From Devosia oryzisoli (lineage in GTDB: Bacteria; Pseudomonadota; Alphaproteobacteria; Rhizobiales; Devosiaceae): DNA of 64,000 nt. The stretch is from the NCBI RefSeq assembly GCF_014837245.1, contig NZ_JACYFU010000001.1, positions 434,001 through 498,000 of the forward strand, written 5' to 3'. Each line of letters opens with the position of its first letter. The stretch's first letter is position 1. The translations under genes and the position numbers were made by a program. Under the pieces are notes generated by a model. That model saw nothing but the letters and a program-made list of their open reading frames with translations, searched no databases and had not been told where the DNA came from. Below, one piece after another: positions 52,861 to 60,323 of the stretch.

Positions 52861-54040
52861 AGGCGCGGGCCGCAGCGTCGACGCCGCCTGCGCCATGGGG
52901 AATGCCGAGCGCCTGCATGCCCGCTTCCATGCTCGCCAGGGCCCCCAGCGTCATGTGGGCATTGACGTGCCCCATATGCGCCACCCGCAAAAAGTCGTCA
53001 TAGGCGGGCTCCGCCGGCAGGGCCATGCCAAGGCCGATGCCGAGCGTGACGCCCGCTTCCGCCTCCAGCCAGCGCCGCAGTCGTGTGGCGCCGCCCTGGG
53101 GGATCCGTGCGGCCGTCACGGAGTGACCGCGATGCGCCGGCTCGACGATGTTGAGCCCGATGCCGCTGGGTTCGCCGGCCCAGGCGTCGAAGGCGGCCCA
53201 GACCGACCGGGCCAGCCTGCCATGCCGATGCCAGGCCGCGTCCAGCCCTTCCTCTTCGAGCAGCATGGTCAGCGCCTCGCGCAGCCCGAAGATGTGGTGG
53301 GTCGGCGCCGTCCCGCCGAAGTATTGGTAAAACTGCGCGCCGACCACGCGCGGCCGCCAGTTCCAGTAGGGCGTCGAGAGGTCGGCCGACTGCGAGGCGG
53401 CAAGGGCCTTGTCCGAAACCCAGACGAAGGCGAGGCCCGGTGGCAGCATGAGGCCTTTCTGGCTCGCGCCGACCACCACGTCGATGCCCCAGTCATCCAT
53501 CTGCAACGGATCGCACCCCAGCGTGGCCACGGCGTCTACGGCATAAAGGGCAGGATGCGCCGCCGCATCGATCGCGGCCCGGATGGCCCGGAGATCATTG
53601 CGTGCGGTGGATGCCGTGTCGACATGGGTGACCAGCACCGCCTTGATCTGGTGTGCCGTGTCCTTGCGCAACGCGTCCGTGATCCTCTGCGGATCGGCGG
53701 GTGCGCTCTTGCCGAAATCGAGCAGGGCCACCTCGACGCCAAGGGCGCGCAGCGTTTCGCCCCAGCCGATTCCGAAGCGGCCCGTTGCCACCACCAGGGC
53801 CTTGTCTCCGCGCGAAAACATGTTCGCGGCCGCCGCCTCCCAGGCGCCATGTCCGTTGGCAATGTAGATGGCGACGTGCTGGTCGGTGCAGGCCACGCGC
53901 TTGAGGTCGGCCACCACGCCCCGCGTCATCTCGACGATCTCCCCCTCATAGATATTGGGCGAGGCTCGATGCATGGCGTTGAGCACGCGGTCGGGCACCG
54001 GGGAGGGGCCCGGAATGGCAAGATAGGGACGGCCGGTCAT
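52844..54040 (-). CDS. Class V aminotransferase (serine/alanine-glyoxylate type)
   Basis: A PLP enzyme of fold type I, 398 residues, of the alanine-glyoxylate or serine-glyoxylate aminotransferase group. Landmarks are LAIPGPSPVPDRVLNAMH, IYIANGHGAWEAAAANMFS, the PLP lysine in VVVGASQKGLMLPPGLAFV, and VGAQFYQYFGGTAPTHHIFGLREAL. It probably acts in photorespiration-like glyoxylate or serine metabolism. It is a single gene; the 3' end overlaps the interrupted DUF4287 gene. Confidence 0.92.
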   Translation of the reverse strand: MTGRPYLAIPGPSPVPDRVLNAMHRASPNIYEGEIVEMTRGVVADLKRVACTDQHVAIYIANGHGAWEAAAANMFSRGDKALVVATGRFGIGWGETLRALGVEVALLDFGKSAPADPQRITDALRKDTAHQIKAVLVTHVDTASTARNDLRAIRAAIDAAAHPALYAVDAVATLGCDPLQMDDWGIDVVVGASQKGLMLPPGLAFVWVSDKALAASQSADLSTPYWNWRPRVVGAQFYQYFGGTAPTHHIFGLREALTMLLEEEGLDAAWHRHGRLARSVWAAFDAWAGEPSGIGLNIVEPAHRGHSVTAARIPQGGATRLRRWLEAEAGVTLGIGLGMALPAEPAYDDFLRVAHMGHVNAHMTLGALASMEAGMQALGIPHGAGGVDAAARAFSAAS

Positions 54041-54102
54041 GGCGGGAGAATCCAGAGGTGAGGCCGCTCAGCCTATCCGCGCTATCGGTTCAGGCAAGCC
54101 TC

Positions 54103-54131
54103 TTGCTCGACTCATAAGTGTGTGCTTATGT
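54103..54131 (+). promoter_or_regulatory. arsR-type promoter and operator overlapping the start region
   Basis: TTGCTC (54103-54108), 17-base spacer and TTATGT (54126-54131) resemble -35 and -10 elements. A perfect inverted repeat CATAAG / CTTATG with a six-base spacer lies at 54113-54130, overlapping the -10. The arms are like ArsR-family operators, and the position suggests autorepression. The predicted transcript start falls at or just before the ATG at 54139, so the mRNA may be leaderless. Confidence 0.65.
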
Positions 54132-54138
54132 GATGGGC

Positions 54139-54453
54139 ATGAGCGACACGGAAATCTTCAAGGCCCTGGCCGACCCCACCCGCCGCGCCATTCTCGAACG
54201 CCTTGCCGGGCACGAGATGACGGCAACCGATCTGCGCGAAGGCTTCGCCATTACCCAGCCGGCCATGTCGCAACACCTGGCGGTCCTGCGCGGCGCCGGA
54301 CTCGTCAGCGAGCGGCGCGAAGGTCGATACGCGCACTATCGGGTGGAGCCGGATGGCTTTGCCCCGCTGCACGACTGGCTGGCACGCTATCGCCAGTTCT
54401 GGCCCAGCCGCATCGACAACCTCAAGACGCTGCTCAAGGAGATGGACCAATGA
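54139..54453 (+). CDS. ArsR-family winged-helix repressor
   Basis: A 104-residue dimeric repressor. The ATG at 54139 starts MSDTEIFKALADPTRRAILE, the standard family N-terminus; two upstream in-frame starts (GTG 54118 and ATG 54133) would lie inside or at the edge of the operator. The helix-turn-helix is TATDLREGFAITQPAMSQHLAVLRGAGLV, followed by a wing with RREGRYAHYRVEP. No metal-binding Cys motif (no CxC) is present, so it is not a metal sensor of the ArsR/SmtB classic type. Coupled (ATGA) to a SRPBCC gene. Confidence 0.9.
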   Translation: MSDTEIFKALADPTRRAILERLAGHEMTATDLREGFAITQPAMSQHLAVLRGAGLVSERREGRYAHYRVEPDGFAPLHDWLARYRQFWPSRIDNLKTLLKEMDQ

Positions 54454-54794
54454 GCGAGACCGACACCCTGGTTTTCGAGACTGCGCTCGAGGCGTCGCCC
54501 GAGAAAGTCTGGCGTGCGCTGTCCATCCCCGAGTACCGCGACAGGTGGCTACAACCAACCCGTGACGTAACCCTCGACTTGGTGACAGCCGAGGTGAACA
54601 GTCTGCTAACGTTCCGCTGGTCCGAGCGTGCTCCGGGGCAGGGGGATGGGATCGAAGTCAGCCTCGTCACATTCGAGCTTGCGCCGGACGAAAACGGCGG
54701 CACCCGTTTCCGCCTGACGCATGCGCCGCTCTCTATCCCCGCGGCCGCAAACGGCAACGCGCCGAGGTCGCCGACCATGCTGCGCGCGGCCTAG
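54450..54794 (+). CDS. SRPBCC/AHSA1-family protein
   Basis: A 114-residue START-like (SRPBCC) protein: FETALEASPEKVWRALSIPEYRDRWLQP, then a strand-rich middle with FRWSERAPGQGDGIEVSLVTFEL and RFRLTHAPLSI. AHSA1 proteins are commonly paired with ArsR regulators, as here, with a four-base overlap. The C-terminus is short and ends in a non-family tail (NAPRSPTMLRAA), whereas typical members have a long closing helix, so it may be truncated. Confidence 0.82.
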   Translation: MSETDTLVFETALEASPEKVWRALSIPEYRDRWLQPTRDVTLDLVTAEVNSLLTFRWSERAPGQGDGIEVSLVTFELAPDENGGTRFRLTHAPLSIPAAANGNAPRSPTMLRAA

Positions 54795-54834
54795 CCAACA
54801 GCCTTAACTGTATGATTATTCGAGGAGATCGCCG

Positions 54835-55455
54835 ATGCGCGACATGATGCAACTCGTCCCTATGGTGGTGGAACAGTCGAGCCGCGGGGAGCGATCCTTC
54901 GACATCTACTCCCGGTTGCTGCGCGAGCGGATCATCTTTCTCAACGGCGAGATCGAGGACACCATGGCCTCGCTGGTCACCGCCCAGCTCTTGTTTCTTG
55001 AGTCCGAAAATCCGGCTAAGCCCATATATCTCTACATCAATTCGCCGGGCGGGGTCGTGACCGCGGGGCTCTCGATGTATGACACCATGCAGTTTATCCG
55101 GGCCCCGGTTGCGACCTTGTGCATGGGCATGGCGGCATCCGCCGCCACCCTGATCCTGGCGGCCGGCGAGCCGGGCATGCGCGCCAGTTTGCCCAATGTT
55201 TCCATCATGTTGCACCAGCCGTCAGGCGGCTATCAGGGCAAGGTCACGGACATCATGATCCACGCCGAGGAGAGCATGCGTCTCAAGCGCCTGACCAACG
55301 CGATCTATGCCCGCCACTGCGGCAGAAGCTACGAGGAGGTGGAGGCGGCGCTGGAGCGGGACCGCTTCATGCCGCCCGAAGAAGCCAGGAACTGGGGCCT
55401 CGTCGACCACATCTACACCGACCGCGCCCAGCTCCAGGCCGCAGAAAACGCCTGA
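54835..55455 (+). CDS. clpP: ATP-dependent Clp protease proteolytic subunit (orphan paralogue)
   Basis: ClpP assembles into a 14-mer chamber and degrades proteins delivered by ClpA or ClpX. The 206-residue product keeps the catalytic triad S102 (MGMAASAAT), H127 (IMLHQPSGG) and D176 ([11 protein letters not shown]), and begins [22 protein letters not shown]. The serine loop departs from the usual MGQAASMGA. No clpX, clpA or tig is adjacent, so it is a stand-alone gene and likely a second ClpP next to a main one elsewhere (inference). Confidence 0.9.
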   Translation: MRDMMQLVPMVVEQSSRGERSFDIYSRLLRERIIFLNGEIEDTMASLVTAQLLFLESENPAKPIYLYINSPGGVVTAGLSMYDTMQFIRAPVATLCMGMAASAATLILAAGEPGMRASLPNVSIMLHQPSGGYQGKVTDIMIHAEESMRLKRLTNAIYARHCGRSYEEVEAALERDRFMPPEEARNWGLVDHIYTDRAQLQAAENA

Positions 55456-55466
55456 CAATCAGCCGT

Positions 55467-56720
55467 TCAGTGCGCTTCCGTCACGGGTTCGGCAGCGCGC
55501 CCGTACTGCTCACCGACCCCGAAAAGCCGCCCCTTTTCCGCAAAGAGGATGCAGATCAGGGCGAGGATGCCCATGGTGAAATAGCCGGTGGCAACCGGCA
55601 CGGTGGTGCCGTTGAACAACTGCCCGGTATAGCTGCCGATCACGGCTCCGCCCACCGTCTGGATAAAGCCAAACACCGAAGCTGCGGTCCCGGCCACGGC
55701 GCCAAGTGGCTCCATGGACAGCGAATTCATGTTCGAGGCGGCCCACCCAAACGAGAACATGATGATGCAGAGGAGGCCAAAGAACAGCCAAAGCGGCAGG
55801 TTCCCCGTCAGCGCGAAAACCAGCCAGATGCCGGATGTAGCCGTGAAGACGAGCATGGCTCCGTGCGACAGACGACGCATACCGAACCGACGCACCACAC
55901 GTGAATTGGTGAAGGAAGACAGCGACATCAGTGCCGCAACAGCAGCAAACGCGACGGGGAAGTAGACGCCCAGACCATATATGTCGACATAGATTTGCTG
56001 CGAGGAACTGATGAACCCGAACAGCGCCCCAAAAAGAAATGTGCCCGCAAGACCATACGAGATGGCGACACGGTTGGTGAAAACCAACTGAAACCCGCGC
56101 AATACGCCACCGAAGGAAAGCGGGCGACGGTGCTCTGGCCGCAGCGTCTCAGGCAGGCGCATGAAGGTCCAGAGCCAGAAGATCGACGCTAGAACGCCCA
56201 TGAAGATAAAGATCGATTGCCACGGCCCTGTCAGCAACAGCACCTGCCCGATGCCGGGAGCGATAATGGGAATGGCCATGAACACCATAAAGGTCAGGGA
56301 CATCACTTCGGCCATTTCCCGCCCGGAGTAACGGTCTCGCACCACGGCCGTGGCGATGACCCGAACGCTCGCGGCGCCCAGGCCCTGCACGAAGCGCAGG
56401 ACCAGCAATGTGAGGAAGCTCGGTGCAAACGCCGCCGCAATGACGGCGATGATGTAGACGCCCATGCCGGCCAGAAGGGGGGCCCTGCGACCAAACCGGT
56501 CCGTCAGCGGGCCAAAGGCCAGCTGTGCCAGTCCCATCCCGATCATGTAGGCGGAAATGACGAACTGCCGCTCGTTTTCATCGGAGATGCCAAGATGCTC
56601 GCCCATGTAGGGCAGGGCGGGCAGCATGACGTCGATCGCCAGCGCGTTGAGCGCCATGAGAGCAGCGATAAGGGCAATGAATTCGGGGCGGGAAAGGACC
56701 CGCGTATAGTGGCTGGACAT
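55467..56720 (-). CDS. Bcr/CflA-type MFS drug exporter
   Basis: A 12-span exporter of 417 residues. The ATG at 56720 begins MSSHYTRVLSRPEFIALI. Hallmarks are ALAIDVMLPALPYMGEHLGISDE, QFVISAYMIGMGLAQLAFGPLTDRFGRRAPLL in pieces (DHA1-family loop), and LRFVQGLGAASVRVIATAVVRDRY. The family exports drugs such as bicyclomycin and chloramphenicol or sulphonamides; the native substrate is unknown. It lies just downstream of a second MFS gene in the same orientation, 107 bases apart. Confidence 0.9.
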   Translation of the reverse strand: MSSHYTRVLSRPEFIALIAALMALNALAIDVMLPALPYMGEHLGISDENERQFVISAYMIGMGLAQLAFGPLTDRFGRRAPLLAGMGVYIIAVIAAAFAPSFLTLLVLRFVQGLGAASVRVIATAVVRDRYSGREMAEVMSLTFMVFMAIPIIAPGIGQVLLLTGPWQSIFIFMGVLASIFWLWTFMRLPETLRPEHRRPLSFGGVLRGFQLVFTNRVAISYGLAGTFLFGALFGFISSSQQIYVDIYGLGVYFPVAFAAVAALMSLSSFTNSRVVRRFGMRRLSHGAMLVFTATSGIWLVFALTGNLPLWLFFGLLCIIMFSFGWAASNMNSLSMEPLGAVAGTAASVFGFIQTVGGAVIGSYTGQLFNGTTVPVATGYFTMGILALICILFAEKGRLFGVGEQYGRAAEPVTEAH

Positions 56721-56827
56721 GATGAAATCTCGTCTGGCCGGCGAACGCGGCGAGGAAAACGGGCGGACCATGAACTGATCAGCCTGCTTTGGCAAGTCGA
56801 CTATCGGTAAAAAACGATGGATGGCGG

Positions 56828-58045
56828 CTATGCCATCCGCGGAATGAAACTGGGCGCCGTGCGGTCATTGATCGGAATGTGGATGGCGGCGGATGCCAAT
56901 CCCAGGATGATGCCAAGGTACCAGACGAGGTCATATGAGCCGGTCTGGTCATAGGCAAACCCGCCCAACCACACGCCGACGAACGATCCAACCTGGTGGC
57001 TGAGGAAGGCCAACCCATAGAGCATGCCCATGTAGCGCGGCCCGAAGAACAGCGACACCAAACCCGCGGTGAGCGGCACGGTCGACAGCCACAATACGCC
57101 CATCATGGCGGCGAAGGCATAGGCCGTCACCTCGCTGACCGGGATCAACAAGAAGGCTGCAATGGCAATTGCGCGCAGGAAGTAGATCGAGGCAAGGAGG
57201 AGTTGCCTCGGCAGGCGGCTGCCGAGCCATCCGGAAAGCAGCGACCCCACGATGTTGAAGAGGCCGATGACCGCTATGGTCCAACTGCCGACCTCGGGGG
57301 ATAGACCGCATTGTACCAGATAGGCCGGCATATGGACGTTGATGAAGGCGAGATGGAAACCGCACACGAAGAAACCGATAACGAGAAGCCGGTACGACCC
57401 GTGGCCCCAGGCGCGCGAAAGCGCGTGCATGAACGGGAGGTCGGCCTCGCCCGGCGTCGACTGACTGCGGCCGCGTAGCGCGGTAGAGAGCGGGACGATC
57501 AACAGCAAAAGCGCGGCGATGTAGATCAGCGCCGTCTGCCATCCAAAGGCGGAAATAAAGCCTTGGCCCAAGGGCGCAAAAATGAACTGGCCAGCCGAAG
57601 ACGCCGCGGTGGCGATGCCGAACACGAAGCTGCGCTTTTCCGGCGGAACGGCCCTGCCGAATGCGGCCATCACTACCCCGAACGAGGCGATGGCGATGCC
57701 GACGCCAGTCACGACGCCAGCGCTCAGCGTCATGGTCAACCCATCGGGTGAAAATGCCATGCCGACAAGGCCAGCCGCATAGACGAGGCCGCCGATGGCC
57801 AGAACCCTGCCGGTGCCGTAGCGGTCAGCCATGCCGCCGGCGAAAGGTTGGGCAATGCCCCAGACGAGGTTCTGGATGGCCATCGCCATCCCCCATTCTT
57901 CCCGCGACAAGCCCAGGTCCGACGTGACCGGCAGGGTGAAAAGACCAAATGCGCCGCGCGTACCGAAGCCTATGGCAGCAATGATGCAGCCCGCGACGAT
58001 CACCAGTGGAAGAGGGACAGGAGGGCGGATGGCGGTGGCGCGCAT
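56828..58045 (-). CDS. MFS transporter (12 TM, oxalate/formate-like)
   Basis: A 405-residue MFS protein. Recognisable parts are GCIIAAIGFGTRGAFGLFTLPVTSDLGLSREEWGMAMAI in pieces, FAGGMADRYGTGRVLAIGGLVYAAGL (loop motif), and SLFFGPRYMGMLYGLAFLSHQVGSFVGVWLGG. The arrangement fits the OFA/CynX-like groups that carry organic anions, but substrate cannot be told. Same strand and close to the Bcr-type gene; the divergent Dabb gene starts 123 bases away. Confidence 0.88.
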   Translation of the reverse strand: MRATAIRPPVPLPLVIVAGCIIAAIGFGTRGAFGLFTLPVTSDLGLSREEWGMAMAIQNLVWGIAQPFAGGMADRYGTGRVLAIGGLVYAAGLVGMAFSPDGLTMTLSAGVVTGVGIAIASFGVVMAAFGRAVPPEKRSFVFGIATAASSAGQFIFAPLGQGFISAFGWQTALIYIAALLLLIVPLSTALRGRSQSTPGEADLPFMHALSRAWGHGSYRLLVIGFFVCGFHLAFINVHMPAYLVQCGLSPEVGSWTIAVIGLFNIVGSLLSGWLGSRLPRQLLLASIYFLRAIAIAAFLLIPVSEVTAYAFAAMMGVLWLSTVPLTAGLVSLFFGPRYMGMLYGLAFLSHQVGSFVGVWLGGFAYDQTGSYDLVWYLGIILGLASAAIHIPINDRTAPSFIPRMA

Positions 58046-58167
58046 GGGAGAATCCTCGGAAGGCAGTGCAGTCTACGCCTGCGACATCATCACGCAAAAC
58101 GATAAAGCGAAATGGGACCTATCACAGGCCTTGATGGGTTGACCTTTGCGTCAATTGGTTGGACACG

Positions 58168-58503
58168 ATGCGCCAGCAAACGGAGCTGCACTTGATCCGC
58201 CACATCGTCCTCTTTACGGCTAAGTCCCCGGACAAGGTCGACGCCATCTGCGAAGGGCTGTCGCTATTGGCGCAAATCCCTCATAGCCAGTGTTTCGAGG
58301 TCAGCCGCAACACGCGGGTTGATCTCTACGGCAACGACATTGACGTGGTGGTGTATGGGGAATTCGAGGACCAGGCGGCCCTTGATGCGTACAAGGCTCA
58401 TCCTAACTACGCAGAGGCTACGCGGCGGGTTCGCCCGCTCCGCGATCTTCGCTTTGCTGCGGATATTGTCGTGCCCGTAAGCACAAAAGGCCCCACCGGA
58501 TAG
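58168..58503 (+). CDS. Dabb-domain protein (stress-responsive A/B barrel)
   Basis: A 111-residue single-domain dimeric alpha/beta barrel protein: LIRHIVLFTAKSPDKVDAICEGL, DIDVVVYGEFEDQAALDAYKAHPNYAEAT and a C-terminal basic strand. The His-bearing LIRHIVLF and the YKAHPNY motif are the Dabb signature. No reaction is established for most members. The ATG at 58168 (three codons after an in-frame TTG) is taken as start. Confidence 0.9.
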   Translation: MRQQTELHLIRHIVLFTAKSPDKVDAICEGLSLLAQIPHSQCFEVSRNTRVDLYGNDIDVVVYGEFEDQAALDAYKAHPNYAEATRRVRPLRDLRFAADIVVPVSTKGPTG

Positions 58504-58533
58504 GCAGGGCCTTGAGAAGGATCGTCGGAGCGA

Positions 58534-58869
58534 TCAGGCGCTTTGCTTGACCGGAATGCCGGCCTGCTGCAGGTGCGTCTGCAGTTCACCGGACTGGAAC
58601 ATCTCGCGGGTGATGTCTGCACCACCGACAAATTCGCCCTTCACGTAAAGCTGCGGGATAGTCGGCCAGTTGGTGTAGGCCTTGATGCCGTCACGCAGCT
58701 CTTCGCTTTCCAGGACGTTGGCGCTGCCATATTCGACGCCAAGATAATTGAGGATCTGAACGACCTGGCCCGAGAATCCGCACTGCGGGAAATCAGGCGT
58801 GCCCTTCATGAAAAGGAACACGTCGTTGTTCTTCACCTGCTCATCGATGAAGGCGTTGATGTCGGTCAT
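58534..58869 (-). CDS. grxD: Monothiol glutaredoxin GrxD
   Basis: A CGFS-type monothiol glutaredoxin of 111 residues that carries [2Fe-2S] clusters together with BolA. The active site is in MKGTPDFPQCGFSGQVVQIL (C30), with the glutathione-binding WPTIPQLYVKGEFVGGADI and the C-terminal LQTHLQQAGI. bolA lies 1.1 kb upstream on the same strand, with two unrelated genes between, matching a common alphaproteobacterial purL-bolA-grxD order. Confidence 0.97.
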   Translation of the reverse strand: MTDINAFIDEQVKNNDVFLFMKGTPDFPQCGFSGQVVQILNYLGVEYGSANVLESEELRDGIKAYTNWPTIPQLYVKGEFVGGADITREMFQSGELQTHLQQAGIPVKQSA

Positions 58870-59018
58870 GGCAGTGCCTTTCTGATACGTCCGGGGTCAA
58901 GAGCCGGCTGAGTTCGTCTCTAGATAGGATACCGTCCTGCGCCTGTCGAGGGTCGGCTAATCACCAAGCCGCGGCACGCTGCGTTGCGCTGCATGGTGCA
59001 CGGCCGTGGATATCCTGG

Positions 59019-59666
59019 TCATTTCGCAAGGTCGGTGCGCTCGACACGTGCAGCCACCCAAGGATGATTGAAGAAGTCGTCATTGGTGTCGAAGAGCACG
59101 CTGTCCCAACCCGCGTGCCGGGCAGCGTCGATGACCTTGGCTGTGTCGTCGAAAAACAGGGGCGGTTCTTCCAACCGCCCCATCTTCTGGTCCGCAAAAT
59201 CGAAGAAACCTTTGTGGGACTTGGTCATCCCAATTCTGGCGGAATAGAAGATATCGTCGAAAACCTCGCCGAACCCGAGCGTTGTCCAAAGCCACTGAGC
59301 TCGCATATGCTCCTGGTTGGTGGCGATATAGAGCCGCACGCCCTGTTCGGTCTTGAGGCGGCGCAAAGCATCGAGCAGTTCGCCGTTCACCCGGCTGTCG
59401 CGGCTCAGCCAGTAGTGTGCAAAGGCCATGGACGAAGCTCGGTAGCCAAGGCTTGGCAGGCGTTTGTCGAGCGCTTCGACCAGCGACATTTCGCCGGTCA
59501 CTACTTTCTTGATGAAGATATCGAAGATGAACTCATCGCGAAATCGGTCTGGATCAACCCCGAGATCCGCGAGAAGGGTCTCGTCCCAGCGCTGCTGGCG
59601 TTCCGGCCGCGCGTGATAGCCATGCACCAGCACGCCATCGACGTCGAAGACCAACGTCCGGGTCAC
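59019..59666 (-). CDS. HAD-family hydrolase
   Basis: A 215-residue haloacid-dehalogenase-type phosphatase. Motif I is FDVDGVLVHGY (nucleophile Asp, residues ~7-9), motif II probably LYIATNQEH, motif III SHKGFFDFADQKMG with conserved Lys, and motif IV LFFDDTAKVIDAARHAGWDSVLFD. Substrate unknown; small phosphomonoesters are typical. GTG start overlapping the stop of the upstream gene by four bases, so the two are coupled. Confidence 0.92.
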   Translation of the reverse strand: MTRTLVFDVDGVLVHGYHARPERQQRWDETLLADLGVDPDRFRDEFIFDIFIKKVVTGEMSLVEALDKRLPSLGYRASSMAFAHYWLSRDSRVNGELLDALRRLKTEQGVRLYIATNQEHMRAQWLWTTLGFGEVFDDIFYSARIGMTKSHKGFFDFADQKMGRLEEPPLFFDDTAKVIDAARHAGWDSVLFDTNDDFFNHPWVAARVERTDLAK

Positions 59667-59989
59667 GATTTGCGGCTCGGGATTGCGCCAAGGCCCGCCA
59701 GAACTTCGGCTGGGATCGCAAGATCACGGATCACGTCAGCATGCCGCCGAAAGCCGATCAGTTCCCGCTGGACGAAGTAGCCCCAGACGGCTTCGCGTGC
59801 GGCGGAAAGCTGGGCACCGCCGTCGCCAGAAGCGTCTTTTAGAGCCGACAGGGCCCGAACCACTTTTTGTTCGGCAGCGCCGATGGAACTCGCGCGTTCG
59901 GCCGCAATCTCGTGCTCAAGGGCCGTGGTGCCCGCTTCGGGACGCACCACGCGGATGAGGTCCAGCGAGTCCCTGAGCGAAGAGGTCAT
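59663..59989 (-). CDS. DUF6665-like helical protein
   Basis: A 108-residue, mostly helical protein. The conserved core LEHEIAAERASSIGAAEQKVVRALSALK resembles the uncharacterised DUF6665 family (name from memory), with a second helical part (AVWGYFVQRELIGFRRHADVI). No signal peptide or membrane segment. It sits between bolA and the HAD gene, with a four-base overlap to the latter. Function unknown. Confidence 0.65.
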   Translation of the reverse strand: MTSSLRDSLDLIRVVRPEAGTTALEHEIAAERASSIGAAEQKVVRALSALKDASGDGGAQLSAAREAVWGYFVQRELIGFRRHADVIRDLAIPAEVLAGLGAIPSRKS

Positions 59990-59992
59990 GAC

Positions 59993-60226
59993 TCAGTCGG
60001 GTACAGAGGTCTGCAGCGCGAGGGCATGAAGCGCGCCGCCCATGTCACCTTGAAGAGCAGCGTAAACCAACTGGTGCTGCTGCACGCGGGATTTGCCGCG
60101 GAACGCTTCAGAGACCACGTTGGCTGCGTAGTGGTCGCCGTCGCCGGCGAGGTCGCGAATTTCAACTGTGGCGTCGGGTAAAGCGGCCTTTATCCGGCGC
60201 TCGATCTCGTGGGCGTCCATGGCCAT
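59993..60226 (-). CDS. BolA-family iron-sulphur protein
   Basis: A 77-residue BolA protein with the KH-like fold. The ATG at 60226, seven bases after AGGAGA, starts MAMDAHEIERRIKAALPDATV. The conserved part is VVSEAFRGKSRVQQHQLVYAAL, where His is the expected cluster ligand shared with GrxD. The GrxD gene lies downstream on the same strand. The usual role is assembly or transfer of [2Fe-2S] clusters. Confidence 0.95.
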   Translation of the reverse strand: MAMDAHEIERRIKAALPDATVEIRDLAGDGDHYAANVVSEAFRGKSRVQQHQLVYAALQGDMGGALHALALQTSVPD

Positions 60227-60323
60227 CGCTGTCTCCTTGCCTGCCGGCAGCGCACTTATTCTGCCTACCGCCTGATATGGCATGCAGGGTAGGCGGCATC
60301 AATACGGCCATGCCCTTGGTTTT

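Noticed and set aside
51430-52896. 488-residue open frame antisense to ttcA and the phosphatase gene
   Set aside because: Both plus-strand genes carry complete catalytic motifs; the antisense frame does not resemble any protein.
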